In this document: one piece after another, positions 1 to 12,650 of the stretch
How positions within the stretch are numbered: the first letter of the stretch is position 1
Layout: every line of letters begins with the position of its first letter
Made by a program: the position numbers and the translations under genes
Notes under the pieces: model-generated
The model's input: the letters and a program-made list of their open reading frames with translations, nothing else
Told to the model about the DNA's origin: nothing
Database searches by the model: none
Assembly (NCBI RefSeq): GCF_032884065.1
Contig: NC_088863.1
Location: 63,077,604-63,141,603, forward strand
Direction of reading: 5' to 3'
DNA from: Artemia franciscana
Lineage: Eukaryota > Arthropoda > Branchiopoda > Anostraca > Artemiidae
Length of the DNA: 64,000 nt

Positions 1-400
1 CTGAAGCAATACTACTCTCTTGTATAGCATTAATCCCTTTATAGTACGCATCAGCTGCACCGTTCCAAGCCCACTACTAACCTCAATTTCTATTCTAACT
101 GAAGCAATATTACTTTGTGATATAGCATTGATTCCTTTATAATACTATCAGCTACACCATTCTAGAATACAAGTTTCATTAAAATAAGAATCATAGGCTA
201 TACGCTGAATCAAATGCCTATTCATAACCTATAAATGCCTTGCGTTAGAAGGGTTGGGTGATTAACATATCTCACTTATTAACAGAAGTGTGAAAATCTG
301 GTTAGCAAAAACCTTTTCCTTCTTCTCCCTTCCCTCTCCTTACAGCTGAGTAAACGACGCAACTTTGTATTGAATCTTGATTAATGGAATAGTTCTTTTA
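1..400. other. No recognisable gene; possible intron of the TipE-like gene
   Basis: I see no convincing exon here. There is a short imperfect direct duplication: 'actgaagcaatattact..tatagcattgat' near 100-135 repeats the text at 1-35. A pyrimidine-rich stretch (about 310-345, cttcttctcccttccctctcc) could precede an acceptor. The segment may be intron of the gene whose 3' exons start at 861. Confidence 0.4.
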
Positions 401-401
401 G

Positions 402-546
402 GATGGTTCTGGCCATTACTCTCTTCCTGGCTATGATATTTATCATGACTTGTATCCCCGTTGTAATCCAGCCTTTAATCTTTCGTACTCGTACACCTTG
501 GCTTCAGACCCAATTGAAAGCCAAAGAAAAGGCAAAATATTTTTGA
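402..546 (+). CDS. Possible upstream exon, secreted/extracellular-loop-like
   Basis: An acceptor-like TTCTTTTAG ends at 401. The frame starting at 402 stays open for about 50 codons and reads like an extracellular loop (begins DGSGHYSLPGYDIYHD, then YPRCNPAFNLS with a cysteine and an N-glycosylation sequon). A second frame starting at 403 encodes a hydrophobic segment (MVLAITLFLAMIFIM) that ends in TGA at 544-546. The only donor-like site (GTAACA at 547) does not put either frame in phase with the exon at 861, so membership in the TipE-like gene is unproven. It may be a chance open stretch. Confidence 0.2.
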
Positions 547-860
547 GTAACAATCTTTTTTGACAATTTCCTTATCTTTAGTACGCATTTCTTCATCTTT
601 GTATCAAAATTAACAAAAACGAAAAAACTTTTGCCAGAGATGAAAATACTAGATCTTTTGTATTTCAAAATCGTTGTAGCTGAAATAATTGAAAGCGATA
701 GAAAAGTAAAAATTATTGGAAAGTATATACAGAAGAATAAAATTATAATTGAAGTTAAAGCAATTTTTCCTTCACGACTTGTATAATAGTGTACTCTTTA
801 ATGTTTCTAAGTCCTTTCATCAAAATTAAGAGAAAAGTAAACAAACCGCTTCTATTATAG

Positions 861-1094
861 GCATGCGTCAACTCTCTACGTGATGAATGTAGAGAATTCT
901 TTGGTATTTATGGTCGTGACGGATCAGACTACCGTTCACCTGCCCGCTTCCCTTGTCTACGTTCCGTAATCCGATCTGACTTTGTGGTAACAAGATTTAG
1001 TATGACACAAACATTACTTGAGCTTATATTAACAACAACAGTTCCAATGACTTTATTCGTTGTCTCTTGTACACTTATGGTTATATGCTCCAAG
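861..1094 (+). CDS. Penultimate exon of a TipE/Teh-like sodium channel auxiliary subunit
   Basis: The exon lies between an acceptor (cttctattatag ending at 860) and a perfect donor (AAG|GTAAGT at 1094/1095). It is 234 nt, phase 0 at both ends, 78 codons. The protein has paired cysteines at the start (ACVNSLRDECREFF), then ARFPCLRSV, a linker containing FVVTRF, and a strongly hydrophobic segment (about residues 49-72) ending in VICSK. This cysteine-rich loop, an F-P-C motif, then a last membrane span is the layout I know for the C-terminal half of TipE/Teh proteins. These are two-span subunits that raise surface expression of insect-type voltage-gated sodium channels. Without splicing the frame would run to a stop at 1164, so reading through the donor gives a false 60-residue tail. 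The family call rests on motif layout, not on an alignment; another two-span channel subunit is possible. Confidence 0.5.
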
Positions 1095-3074
<1,980 letters not shown>

Positions 3075-3191
3075 CTGGTTGTGGTGGGAAATGACAACGC
3101 TCATTTGACATTCGCCTACTTGAAAAAGAAGGAAGATGCTGAAATTGCACTGGCTGAAACAGATACGGTAGCCAACCACAAGATAATCTAA
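3075..3191 (+). CDS. Terminal exon of the TipE/Teh-like gene
   Basis: The acceptor is tttttatttcag ending at 3074. The exon starts in phase 0, matching the phase-0 donor at 1094, and encodes 38 residues before TAA at 3189-3191. It gives LVVVGNDNAHLTFAYLK followed by a charged cytoplasmic-type tail (KKKEDAEIALAE). The valines directly continue the hydrophobic span of the previous exon, which supports the join. The intron of about 1.98 kb contains a long (TA)n tract. Matching phase, good splice sites at both ends and a poly(A) signal 57 nt after the stop make this a real gene end rather than a chance frame. Confidence 0.55.
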   Translation: MVVVGNDNAHLTFAYLKKKEDAEIALAETDTVANHKII

Positions 3192-3247
3192 CTTCAGCCT
3201 GACTTTAATCTACCTTTTTACCTATTTAAAGTCACATACTATTCCTA

Positions 3248-3253
3248 AATAAA
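3248..3253 (+). terminator. Poly(A) signal of the TipE-like gene
   Basis: AATAAA lies 57 nt after the stop codon at 3189-3191, in AT-rich sequence. This fits a short 3' UTR. Confidence 0.55.
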
Positions 3254-4539
3254 TTTCATTTCACCACATTTAGAGGATCATTAACCTAATTTTTGGGGCT
3301 TTTCTGTTGCACATGATGCTTGTTTGTAGTAAAGCCAAGTACAGTACGACACAGAACAGGACTAATTCTTTGCACTTCAACGTGACCGTAAAAGAACCTT
3401 AAATTACCAGCACCACAGGGAGTATAGCGCTTCCCAGTGGAATTAGAAAGAGTTAAATATCGATTAAAAAGCCGTAGCCCCAAGAAATGGCTGCTACAGA
3501 TTCAATAAACAACAGCAGCTTTGCGACTGGCTGACAAAACTGAAGACAGAAAAGACACCGAGGGACGATGATTAAAAGTCAGGTTTAGATATACCAGCAA
3601 CTGCTGCACGCAGTAGTTGCAGCTACCAAACTTTAGGCTGATGCTAGGAAAAACGTAACCCATACTCTGTTCAATTAATTAAGCAAAAGTAACTTTAGGA
3701 TTAGCAGCCACTACTGCGAATAGCCGCAAATTTAATTCTACCATATGACACCAGAAGTACAACCAGCACTGAATATAATTAAACACATAGATGACTCTGA
3801 CCTAGCAAATGCCGCTGTGAATTGGAGCAGGAATAGCTGTACAAACGGCGGGGGCTACTGGTAACACGACCATCACTGAGTACGATTAAAAGAAAACAGT
3901 TTTAAGATTAAAAGACGAAACTTCAGGTAGTAGTAGTACCAGCAACTGAACTACCGAAACATGCTATTGGAGCATAACCAGCATCGATTAAAATTAAAAT
4001 CACAGATAGCGTTAGAACTATTTGCTCATGCTACAAGTAGCAGCAGTGGTTCTACTGACTTGTGCTAATGACAGCACTCTCTATAAATGGGACTGATAAT
4101 AAATAAACACACAGAAAGCTTTAAGATTTGCAGAAAGTGTTGTATGCTAGAGCACCAAAAACATTATTTCTAGAACCGTAGTCAAGTAGACGTTATTCAC
4201 AGCAGGAGTAGCAGCAGCTACTCACAATGTGAGAGGTAGAAGCCAAGCTTAGATCCAAGACTGATCAGGTTTTTTAAACAGTTTCTGAAGTTTTAGCTAA
4301 CTTGAAACACGGAATTGACTTGAGCCACAACTGAAACAGAGTTTTTAGCAGAAATTTTGCGATTACATGATAAATGTAAGAAATATAAAGAGGCATAGAC
4401 TTCAAGTAAAAGGCATAGACAAATTTAGAATTAAAAGCAGTTTTAAACAGATCTAGGTTTTGCTAGATGAAGGGTGCCAAATGTACATTTTGCAACGCCC
4501 TATCACACCGTTAAGACTGTGAATATTAAAAATTTAATT

Positions 4540-4720
4540 TAGAGTAGTTGTAGCCTGAGAAAATTTACCTTATTATTGAAAGTAGGGGGGAAAACCTCAT
4601 AAAATTCATAGAATCTTAACAAAGATCACACCATCAGATTCAGCGTATCTACAGTTAAAGCTTAAATACTTTAACTATCTACAGTATCTACAGTTAAATA
4701 CTCTACAGTTAAAGCTTCAT
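4540..4720 (+). repeat. Fragment of the 1.7-kb dispersed repeat
   Basis: The text 'gcctgagaaaattt', then 'accatcagattcagcgtat', repeats the internal part of the element at 10420-10510 and of the inverted copy at 57640-57750. It sits inside the degenerate tandem array and interrupts its period. Confidence 0.6.
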
Positions 4721-5441
4721 GCTTCATCCAATGCACAAACGCACCCTAAGCAAAGCAAGATGGAAAGGCCTGATACTGCTCAAAACATGTTGACAGAAAA
4801 CTCGGGTATCGTTGTTCAGATTAATTTCAAACGTTAAATAAAGTCTTTCTTCAGGAAGATGTTTCTTATAATTTTACCCGCCTTCTCCAGCCCCCCCTCC
4901 CTAAAACCAGCTGGATAAAAGTTGCAACAACAAATAGTAACGGACGCAACTGAATTTCAGGGGCACGTTACGATCCGAAGGCGTAGCAATCCTTAAGATT
5001 AATGATCGTCATTAAAAGTAGTAGTAGCAAACCTCCACTTTTACCAGCAGCAGTGCTACCAGGAATGTAACCAGTGCTGATTTAGAATGAATTGTAACAT
5101 ATGGACAGCTTTGGGATTATCAGCTGCTGTTGGGAGAAGCGCCCGCACCAACTGTAGATATGGATCGCAAAACCAGAATAGCGTAGATTACAAATAAAAA
5201 GCATAAAGGGTGTCAGGACTTACCGCCGGTAATATATGTGGCACTAGCGGAACTGGAACTTCAGGGCCGTGCAACGGAAACGTAAACAGAACTGGTTAAA
5301 ATAAAAGAGTCATAGGCAGCTTTAAGATTATCTGCTAATACTGTAAGGAACAGTAGCAGCCAGGAGGGGGGGGGGCACAAAAAACTTCAAACAATGCATC
5401 AAAATTTGTTTATATCTTATTTTTTTACAATTTGACAAGTG

Positions 5442-5504
5442 ATTTGAACCCCCCCCCCCTCCCTTTGAAAATTTCAAAGGGAGGGGGGGGGGGGGTTCAA
5501 ACCC
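5442..5504. repeat. Near-perfect C-run/G-run hairpin
   Basis: A left arm TTTGAA followed by about 11 C and TCCCTTTGAAA meets its reverse complement TTTCAAAGGGA, then about 14 G and TTCAAA. The centre is at about 5472. The G run could also form alternative structures. Confidence 0.85.
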
Positions 5505-5560
5505 CCTAGACTACCCCTGGATATGGCCTTAGTAGCAGCATAGAGCAATATTACCACCGG

Positions 5561-7021
5561 CTCATGCTATAAAGGGCACTTGTTGATTTAATTACCTTTA
5601 TTTTCGATTCACCAACGAGTCTTTTAGGTTTTTTGTAGATTAGGATTCTGATTCGTTTTTTCTACAAGCTGTCAGAAAAGGAGTGGGGGAGGTTTTTATG
5701 CCTGAGAAAACATTTGCCAAAGTAAATAAAAAACCTCTCTTGATTGTTTTATTTTTTTTTGAAGAATACATTATTCAAAATAATCCAAAAGCCTATAAAT
5801 TTGTGTCAATCTCTAGGAGCATGCGTATTATGGCCAATTTGAAATTGACCGGAATAATAGAATACCGTGAGTCCTCAAAGGAAGATAGGAAAGGCTCAGG
5901 TCCAAATGAACTTTCTGCCATACAGCTATTCCACGCTCAGATTACGTGCTAATTATTGTAGATCACCAGCAATTATTTTAACAAACCAGCAAAATTATGG
6001 AGGGAGAAAATCAAAGAAAAAAAAGGGACTCAAAAGAAGAATATTGACAAATATCAAGCCAAATTTAAAAAATATATATTCTCGCCCTAATCATCCAAAA
6101 TCAAAATATGATAGATTTGGGTTATTATTTAGTGTCTCATCCTGCTTGAGGCTTCATGCTAATTTTTTCATTGCCCAAATCTACATGTTGATCAGAATCT
6201 ACATAGATGATTTATGTTCTCTTATATCAGGCCTGGCACGTACGAAGGGGAGGGGGGGGCCTTCCTGCCCCCCCCACTGAAAATTTTGTGAAATGTTTAA
6301 CTTGCCCATGGTTTCTTGGGATTTCTGGCAAAGTAGGACATTTATTAAGAATCTAGATACATGCGTGATGCCTTTTTTGGGGGATTTTATAGCATGTAAT
6401 TATCCGGTCAAGTCACTTCCCAATTATTAACCCATTTTCTATCTAATTTTTTTCCCACTTTGAAGTAATTAGCAATTGTACTGTTATTTTTTTTGCAAAG
6501 AGTTTGATTTCCACAGCAAAATAGAATTTTCCTTGATATTAGGACGTTTATCCCCCCCTTTTCAGGATAAAGTAAAGCTTTTAATGGAGCAATTTTGGAA
6601 ACAATCGTTTTTCATTAAAATCTACGTTTTTGCAATAGAAGAACTACCGCCCAAAGCATCCATATTGCACTGTTAACCCTAAATTTCCCTTTCAGTGGGA
6701 TATAAGAGATTAATCACTGGTTCTAAATCGCTATGAACATACCTGAGCCTAAAACGTAATTTTGTGGCTTCAGTCTTCTTCCCCACATCCACTACAATAC
6801 TACAGATTAAAGTTATTCTGTATTTTCCGATATACGTGCTTTTTGGATTACTAAATAAAAAAAGTGATACTTTATATATACTGTTTCGAAGGTTTTACCC
6901 CCCCCCCCCCCCAAAAAAAAAAATATGTGTACGTGCCTGTATCAGGCTTATTGTTAACTATTGCACCAGATGATAAAGTATAACTGATAACTTTTATTAA
7001 AGAATAACAATTTTAACTCAC
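5561..7021. other. No recognised gene
   Basis: The reading frames at 5683-5952 and 5867-6280 look like chance: low complexity, no splice context and no recognisable motif. The stretch includes homopolymer C/A runs at about 6898-6920 and a G/C-run segment at 6246-6275. The CFAP298 3' exon should lie on this side of 7022, but I could not find its conserved W-A-D motif. Confidence 0.4.
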
Positions 7022-7228
7022 CGCAAGTTCTTCCTGCCTCCTGAAAGTATGCAATAGAAACTGCGTCTCGTCTTCTTTAACACCTCGTGTAGGGATACCA
7101 TCTTTATTTGGGTTGAGTCGAAAAGTGGCTTTTGTTTTTTCATTTTTACCCACATAATCGGAAATTTTCTTCGAGAGCTCCAACTCCCTAGACGAAAACC
7201 ATAGGGAATAGTCCTTTGTATTATAAGC
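7022..7228 (-). CDS. CFAP298: Internal exon of cilia- and flagella-associated protein 298
   Basis: On the minus strand the exon runs from an acceptor (ttatattacag before 7228) to a donor (GCG|GTGAGT at 7022/7021). It is 207 nt, phase 0 at both ends, 69 codons. It encodes SRELELSKKISDYVGKNEKT, then a spacer, then TQFLLHTFRRQEELA. This matches the most conserved block of CFAP298 (C21orf59/Kurly): K-K-x-S-D-Y-V-G-K-N-E-K-T-K, and the later R-R-Q-E-E-L. The family protein is a cytoplasmic factor for outer dynein arm assembly and ciliary motility, with a reported link to planar polarity through Dishevelled. The preceding LWFSSREL corresponds to the L-W-W-A-A-K-E-L of vertebrate proteins. I could not locate the flanking exons within the window, so either introns are long or the copy is partial. 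Confidence 0.85.
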
Positions 7229-10180
7229 CTGTAATATAAATTTCAACAAAATCCAAGAAGTCCAATTTTTAGGGGAAAATATCTTGAAAAAGGTGTTGTA
7301 CGAAAGACAAGAACACATACAAACTGATCAGCTAAAGAGCCTATCATATGACAGATATTAAAGTAAACGTATATTATTTTGTGAGTAGGGCAAAAAAACT
7401 TTGCCTTGCTTTCCTAAGCGAAAAATTAGAGGCCCGCTTACCCTTTCTTTCTCACCAAAAATAGCTTTTCCTAAAAGCTTCAATTTAATCCTCCAGTCGT
7501 TAGACAATACAAGTATACTTATGCAGCTAAATATGAATCTCTATATTATTAAAATGAGAAATACTCAATTGCTTTCAGGCTCCAGATTAAGAAAAGGAGC
7601 GCACACTGCCTTGTAAAGGTAAAAAAGGAAAGAATACAGCATTTGACTATTCAGTCCTTACTGGTCTCCAGTCAAGAAGTGCAATAAAAAATTGGGGGCC
7701 AACCATCCAGTGCTTTCGTACGCCTTCCTGTTTACCTTCCCCAGATTTGTCCGGGTAGCCATTTAGAGCTGGGTTGACTCAGGCTGAGCTTAAACAGTCA
7801 CATCACTGACCCCCGCCCCAATCCCTACACTTTTTTACGAGTATCCGAAACCTTACTAGCATTGAATATAAAAAAATATTCCATGAAAATACTGGCTTCA
7901 GTTACCAATTGTTAAACATACCATATTTCTTTTCATATTAATGATAGACTTGGTCTTGCAGGCACAATCTCAAAAACAGAAATCATCATAAACAATAATT
8001 GTAACAATTGATACTTACCAGTAGCGGTTTTAGGCCACATAATATGGAGGAAGCAAGGTATACCACGGAAGTGTAAGAATATAAAAAAAGAAATTTAATA
8101 TCAGGTACCAAAAAAACTTGGGGGAGGGAGAGGGGGACAGCCCTCCCTGCAAAAGCCTAGAGCCATAAATGATACTCACTATATCTTTGCTTGGAGGTGG
8201 CAGACATTTTTTAACAAAAGTGTGATTCGTTTTTGGATTTAATCTGCAAGAGACAGTTTCGATCATGCAAACGGTAAGGTACCATATAGTAATAAATAAC
8301 TCTACTAAGAATAGAATAACGAATCTTCCTACTGAAGAGTACAGAGCAGTGCATCTAAGACCCCTTAAACTGGGAAATGCCTCTAGCAAGTACAGATTAT
8401 TAAAATACAGAAACAAGCAAAGGAAAAGAACTAGTTTTATCTCAGTGAAAACCAAATTTGTTCTTGGATTTTCACCATGCTCGCGGCACAAGATTTTCTC
8501 AAGAAATACCCATTGGCGTATTGAAATCGCTTAGTTTACTAAATCACCTTTCTCAAACCAGGTCCATCCATGCCTGTCTCTTTAGATACACTATCCTGGT
8601 TTCATACTAAAAGATATTTCGTGCCTCACACCCACTTAGCTCCGAGCAAAAATCATATCTCAGTCAAAGAGACTAGGCGCCTAGTGTTAAATTGAGTCAA
8701 AATCACAGTGGTCACGAATTTTTGAGCTTACTGAAAAACAACCTGATATAGAAATTGAGAATCAAAATACAATAGGCACATATTTCACAAATATGGTTCA
8801 ATTTCTGTCAATGTTTGTATTTTAAGGGTTTTTTATATTAACTGCAAAAGTAGCCCTTAAACGTCTAAAGAGTCAACAGCATCAGATTAATTGACAATTT
8901 CTGTTCTTTTTTATTTTAAATATTCTAAAAGTAATGTTCTAAGTAAATAATGCTCTAAAAGACAATTAAATACACAATTCTCGTACTCATACACGTTATT
9001 ATATTATCATGCACTGACAATTCTCAGAGCATAAAGAATAGGGTATTGAAGAGGGATAACTTTCCACAAATGCAGAATAATTTCTGACCATTTTAAGTTG
9101 AAATGTTAGTCTTTGCTTTCATTTGAAAAAAAATATTTGACAATTTTAATAAATAATTTGGTTTTATTTGCTTAATATGTAATAAACTTTGATCGATGTT
9201 ATTTCCCCTCTAAGCCCATTTCTTTCAAACAAACAAAAAATAAATTTAATAAACAATTCAGTTACAACGAGGTATTTATATTGAAGCGCAAATGAGACTA
9301 TTGTAATGGAGGATTGGGAGGGGAATGAGACATGCCAGCCCCTTATTCATCATGGTAATTTATGTTCGCTTTAATTTTCGTCTCCTCTGTCACAATGTAT
9401 CTGCTCGATTCTGTTTGTAATTTATGTAGGTAAATTTCTACATATTTAAATTCTACTTTGTTCATATTTAATACATTTTCTACTATACTCATATTTAATT
9501 CATACTATACTCATTTAAATTCTACATTAGTAAAATATACGGATTTTGCAGTGAGAAAAAGTTTTTGCTCTTTCTACATAAGCTCAATTTCGCCTTGAAC
9601 TTGATTCTAAATGCGTCCATTGGAGAACACAAGCTAGAAAAGTCTCAGGCTTACAGTTTTGGTTCTTTTCTGGAAAGCAAAAATTCTGTGTTCGAATAAA
9701 TTATCTAAGAAAACTCACCATAAAAATGTTATGCTTTGCAATTTTTGGGGTTGGATAAATTCTGTAAATCTAGGATTACTAAATTGCTCATTGTGATTTG
9801 CAATAATCCAAGACAAGGTTTAATTAGTATTTCATTCTTAAATGAGTTGGATATATTTTGCAAAGCCAAAGAATTGACATCATTTTCGGGTAGAATGCTT
9901 CCTATAATATTGTATGTAAACACCTTAAATTTCCCTTCTGTTGGTTTCGAAGCTAGAATTACTCAAATCCTCATTTGGAACTTAAAATAATTTCTCTGTT
10001 ATGTTTTCTGTAAAGATTCAAACCAAACTTTTTCCAAGTATATTGAAATTTAAAAACAGATGTAAAGGGCAGGCACTTGAATTTTTGAAAATTTATAATT
10101 CACGTTTAAAAAACATTATCATCTAGTTTTTAATTTCTCAAAACAGATGTGCTCATTGAACCAGCCGCCGTAAAACATGT
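7229..10180. other. No recognised gene; presumed CFAP298 intron or intergenic
   Basis: Upstream CFAP298 exons would be expected here on the minus strand, but none is convincing. Minus-strand donor-like sites occur at about 8017 (CTACTG|GTAAGT) and 9717 (TTTATG|GTGAGT). The frames before them are not similar to CFAP298. The stretch 8265-8534 is open on both strands but has no recognisable motif. Confidence 0.35.
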
Positions 10181-10189
10181 TCCGAAGTT

Positions 10190-11960
10190 TGAATAACTGA
10201 CAATAATAATTCGTCGATTATTCATGTTAGAAATCACCAATCAAACATTTCGTGGTAACGAACTGCAGTAAGGAGCGACCCGGCTCAATAGTAACCAAAA
10301 CTCTAAAAAATGGAATTTTGGTACCAATACCTACATCAAAAGAATCGCATTTTAATGCTGATTTTAAATATATAAGTTTCATCAAGTTTAGTCTTACCTA
10401 TCAAAAGTTACGAGCCTGAGAAAATTTGTGTTATTTTAGAAAATAGGGGGAAACGCCCCCTAGAAGTCATAGAATATTAACGAAAATCACACCATCAGAT
10501 TCAGCGTATCAGAGAACACAACTGTAGAAGTTTCAAGCTCCTATCTACAAAATTTTGGAATTTTGTATTTTTGCCAGAAGGTAGATCACGGATGCGTGTT
10601 TATTTGTTTTTTTGTTGCTTTTTTTTTCCCCAGGGGTGATCGTATCGACCCAGTTGTCCTAGAATGTTGCAAGAGGGCTCATTCTAACGGAAATGAAAAG
10701 TTCTAGTGACCTTTTTAAGTGACCAAAAAATTGGAGGGCACCTAGGCCCCCTCCCACGCTAATTATTTTACCAAAGTCAACGGATAAAAATTCTGAGATA
10801 GCCATTTTATTCAGCGTAGTCGAAAAACCTTATAACTATGTCTTTGGAGACGACTTACTCCTCCACAGTCCCTGTGGGAGGGGCAACAAGTTACAAACTT
10901 TGACCAGTGCTTACATATAGTAATGGTTATTGGGAAGTGTACAGGCGTTTTCAGGAGGATTTTTTCGGTTGGGGGGAGGGGTTGAGAAGAGGGAGATATG
11001 CTGGGGGAACATTCCATCGATAATTTGTCATGGGGGAAGAAAATCTCCATGAAGGGAGCGCAGGATTTACTAGCATTATTTTAAAAAAAAACAATGAAAA
11101 AATAAATATGAAAAAGTTCTTTCAGCTGGAAGTAAGGAGCAGCATTAAAACTTAAAACAAACAGAAATTATTACCCATTTGAGGGGCTCACCTCCTCCTA
11201 ATACCTCGCTCTTTACGCTAAAGTATTTTTAGTAATTTCAACTATTTATTCTACGGTTTTTGTGATTCTGGGGTCATTCTTAATGAATTGGGACAAAATT
11301 TAAGCTTTAGTGTAAAGAGCGAGGATCTGACAAGGCGGCGAACCCCCTCATATATGTAATAAAAATATGAGAATACAAAAGTTCTTTACGTAAGCTAATT
11401 TATAAGTTACGTAAATCTTTTACTAATAAAAATATTCGTAAAAAATTAAAAGTTCTAGTTGCCTTTTTAATCAACCAAAAAATCGGAGGGCAACTAGGCT
11501 TCCTCCTCCGCTCTTTTTTTCTCAAAATCATTCGATCAAAATCATGAGAAAGCCATTTAGCCAAAAAAAAATGAAAAAAAAAATGCAAATTTCGTTTTAA
11601 TTATTCCTCTGCGGAGAGCCAAAATCAAAACATGCATTGATTCAAAAACATTCAGAAATTAAATAAAAAAAAACTTTTTTTTTTTAACTGAAAGTAAGGA
11701 GCGACATTAAAACTTAAAACGACCAGAAATTACTTCGTATATGAAAGAGGCTGCTTCCTCATCAACGCCCCGCTCTTTACGCTAAAGTTTTTTACTGTTT
11801 TAAAAAGAAGAATTGAGAGAAAGAGTCAAACTTTAGCGTAAAGAGCGAGGCGTTGATGATGAAGCAGCCTCTTTCATATACGAAGTAATTTCTGGTCGTT
11901 TTAAGTTTTAATGTCGCTCCTTACTTTCAGTTAAAAAAATTGTTTTTTTATTTAATGAAA
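10190..11960 (+). repeat. Dispersed repeat of about 1.7 kb ending in a palindrome (copy 1)
   Basis: The element starts near 'cgtggtaacgaactgcagta' (about 10250) with 'aaggagcgacccggctc'. It continues through 'caccatcagattcagcgtat' and ends in the palindrome at 11655-11955. The same order, reversed, is found at 57920-54840. It has no long open frame and no obvious transposase, so it is a non-autonomous element of unknown class. The frames at 10811-11050 and 11400-11588 are parts of it, not genes. Confidence 0.7.
11655..11955. repeat. Long palindrome (foldback), arms about 130 bp
   Basis: The left arm (about 11655-11790) includes ACTGAAAGTAAGGAGCGACA and ends GCTAAAGTTT. The right arm (about 11828-11955) is its reverse complement, with a spacer near 37 bp. 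Both arms carry the copy-specific GACCAGAAAT / ATTTCTGGTC, where other copies have GAACAG. Confidence 0.9.
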
Positions 11961-12274
11961 GAAGAGCCAGCGAAAAAGTAACAAGGCAGCCAAGAACCAG
12001 TGAAATTGAAGAATGAAATATCATCGTGAAACGCACAAGCTAGAATGTTGGCAAATTAAATGGCAACAAGACTGTTATGTAATTTTTATCTCCTGAAAAA
12101 TCCCTTGATGAACTTTAGAAAATTAGAATGCAACTTGATTACCATCTTATTTTTCATCATCAAAGAAGAATGATACTACCTGTAAAGCAGAACTCCTATT
12201 ACTAAAACCTCCCCAAAAAATTCCAAATAACTGATTATAATTCATCACTTACATAGGCTATAAATCACCAATAA

Positions 12275-12335
12275 AATAGTGTAGGTGAAATGGTAGTGTA
12301 GGTGAAATGGTAGTGTAGGTGAAATAGTGTAGGAC
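12275..12335 (+). repeat. 17-bp tandem repeat, about three units
   Basis: The unit GTGTAGGTGAAATGGTA is repeated with a final variant (GAAATAGTGTAGG). It is followed at 12411-12485 by overlapping ACTTACGCAC / GTGCGTAAGT words that form small inverted repeats. Confidence 0.8.
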
Positions 12336-12494
12336 TGGTAACAAGTATATAAAAAAAGAGAAAAAAATTTAATAGAAAAGGGTTTCATGAAAAGCTCTAA
12401 ATATTCTTAAGCACTTACTTATGCATAATTACGCACGTAAGTGCGTAATTACTTACGCACTTACTTAATTACTTACTTTAATATTTTTACTTAC

Positions 12495-12650
12495 GCCAGG
12501 ATATTTTTCATCCTTCAAAAGTTGGGAAACTATTTCAATTTCTCGCAGTGCTTCCTGGTCATCTATGAATAGTTTGAGGGTATCCCTTAGAAGTACAAGA
12601 GCTTCAGTTATCGTATCTTCATTCATTGGTTTTCCCCCACTCACATTCTC
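12495..12650 (-). CDS. Internal exon of an unidentified gene
   Basis: On the minus strand the acceptor is cttttTAAAG ending at 12651 and the donor is GGC|GTAAGT at 12495/12494. The exon is 156 nt and phase 0 at both ends, giving 52 codons without a stop. The product is soluble, charged and probably helical: it begins ENVSGGKPMNEDTITEALVL and continues LRDTLKLFIDDQEALREIEI. I do not recognise the family. It does not align by eye to CFAP298, although it lies on the same strand upstream of that exon, so it could belong to that locus or to a neighbour. Amino-acid composition and exact splice sites argue for a real exon. Confidence 0.5.

Larger units (their letters stand above)
3480..5560. repeat. 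Degenerate tandem array with a period near 210 bp
   Basis: A landmark of the type CTTTAAGATTA-CAGC recurs at about 3692, 3900, 4119, 5109 and 5320. Successive spacings are about 208, 219 and 211 bp. Around it, further shared words recur: AACCAGCACTG/AACCAGCATCG, GATTAAAA and a trailing run of GCAGCAG/TAGTAG. The region between 4119 and 5109 is interrupted by other sequence, including a piece of the dispersed repeat at about 4540-4720. No open frame survives. It looks like an old satellite-like array, GC-richer than its surroundings. Confidence 0.5.

Noticed and set aside
8030..8534. Frames of 153 (-) and 89 (+) codons over the same stretch
   Set aside because: They overlap on opposite strands. 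The minus frame ends in text faintly like a CFAP298 motif (LLPPYYVA), but the rest does not fit, and no good splice pair was found.
10811..11588. Small minus-strand frames in the dispersed repeat
   Set aside because: Not shared as open frames by the inverted copy at 54.8-57.9 kb; no recognisable motif.
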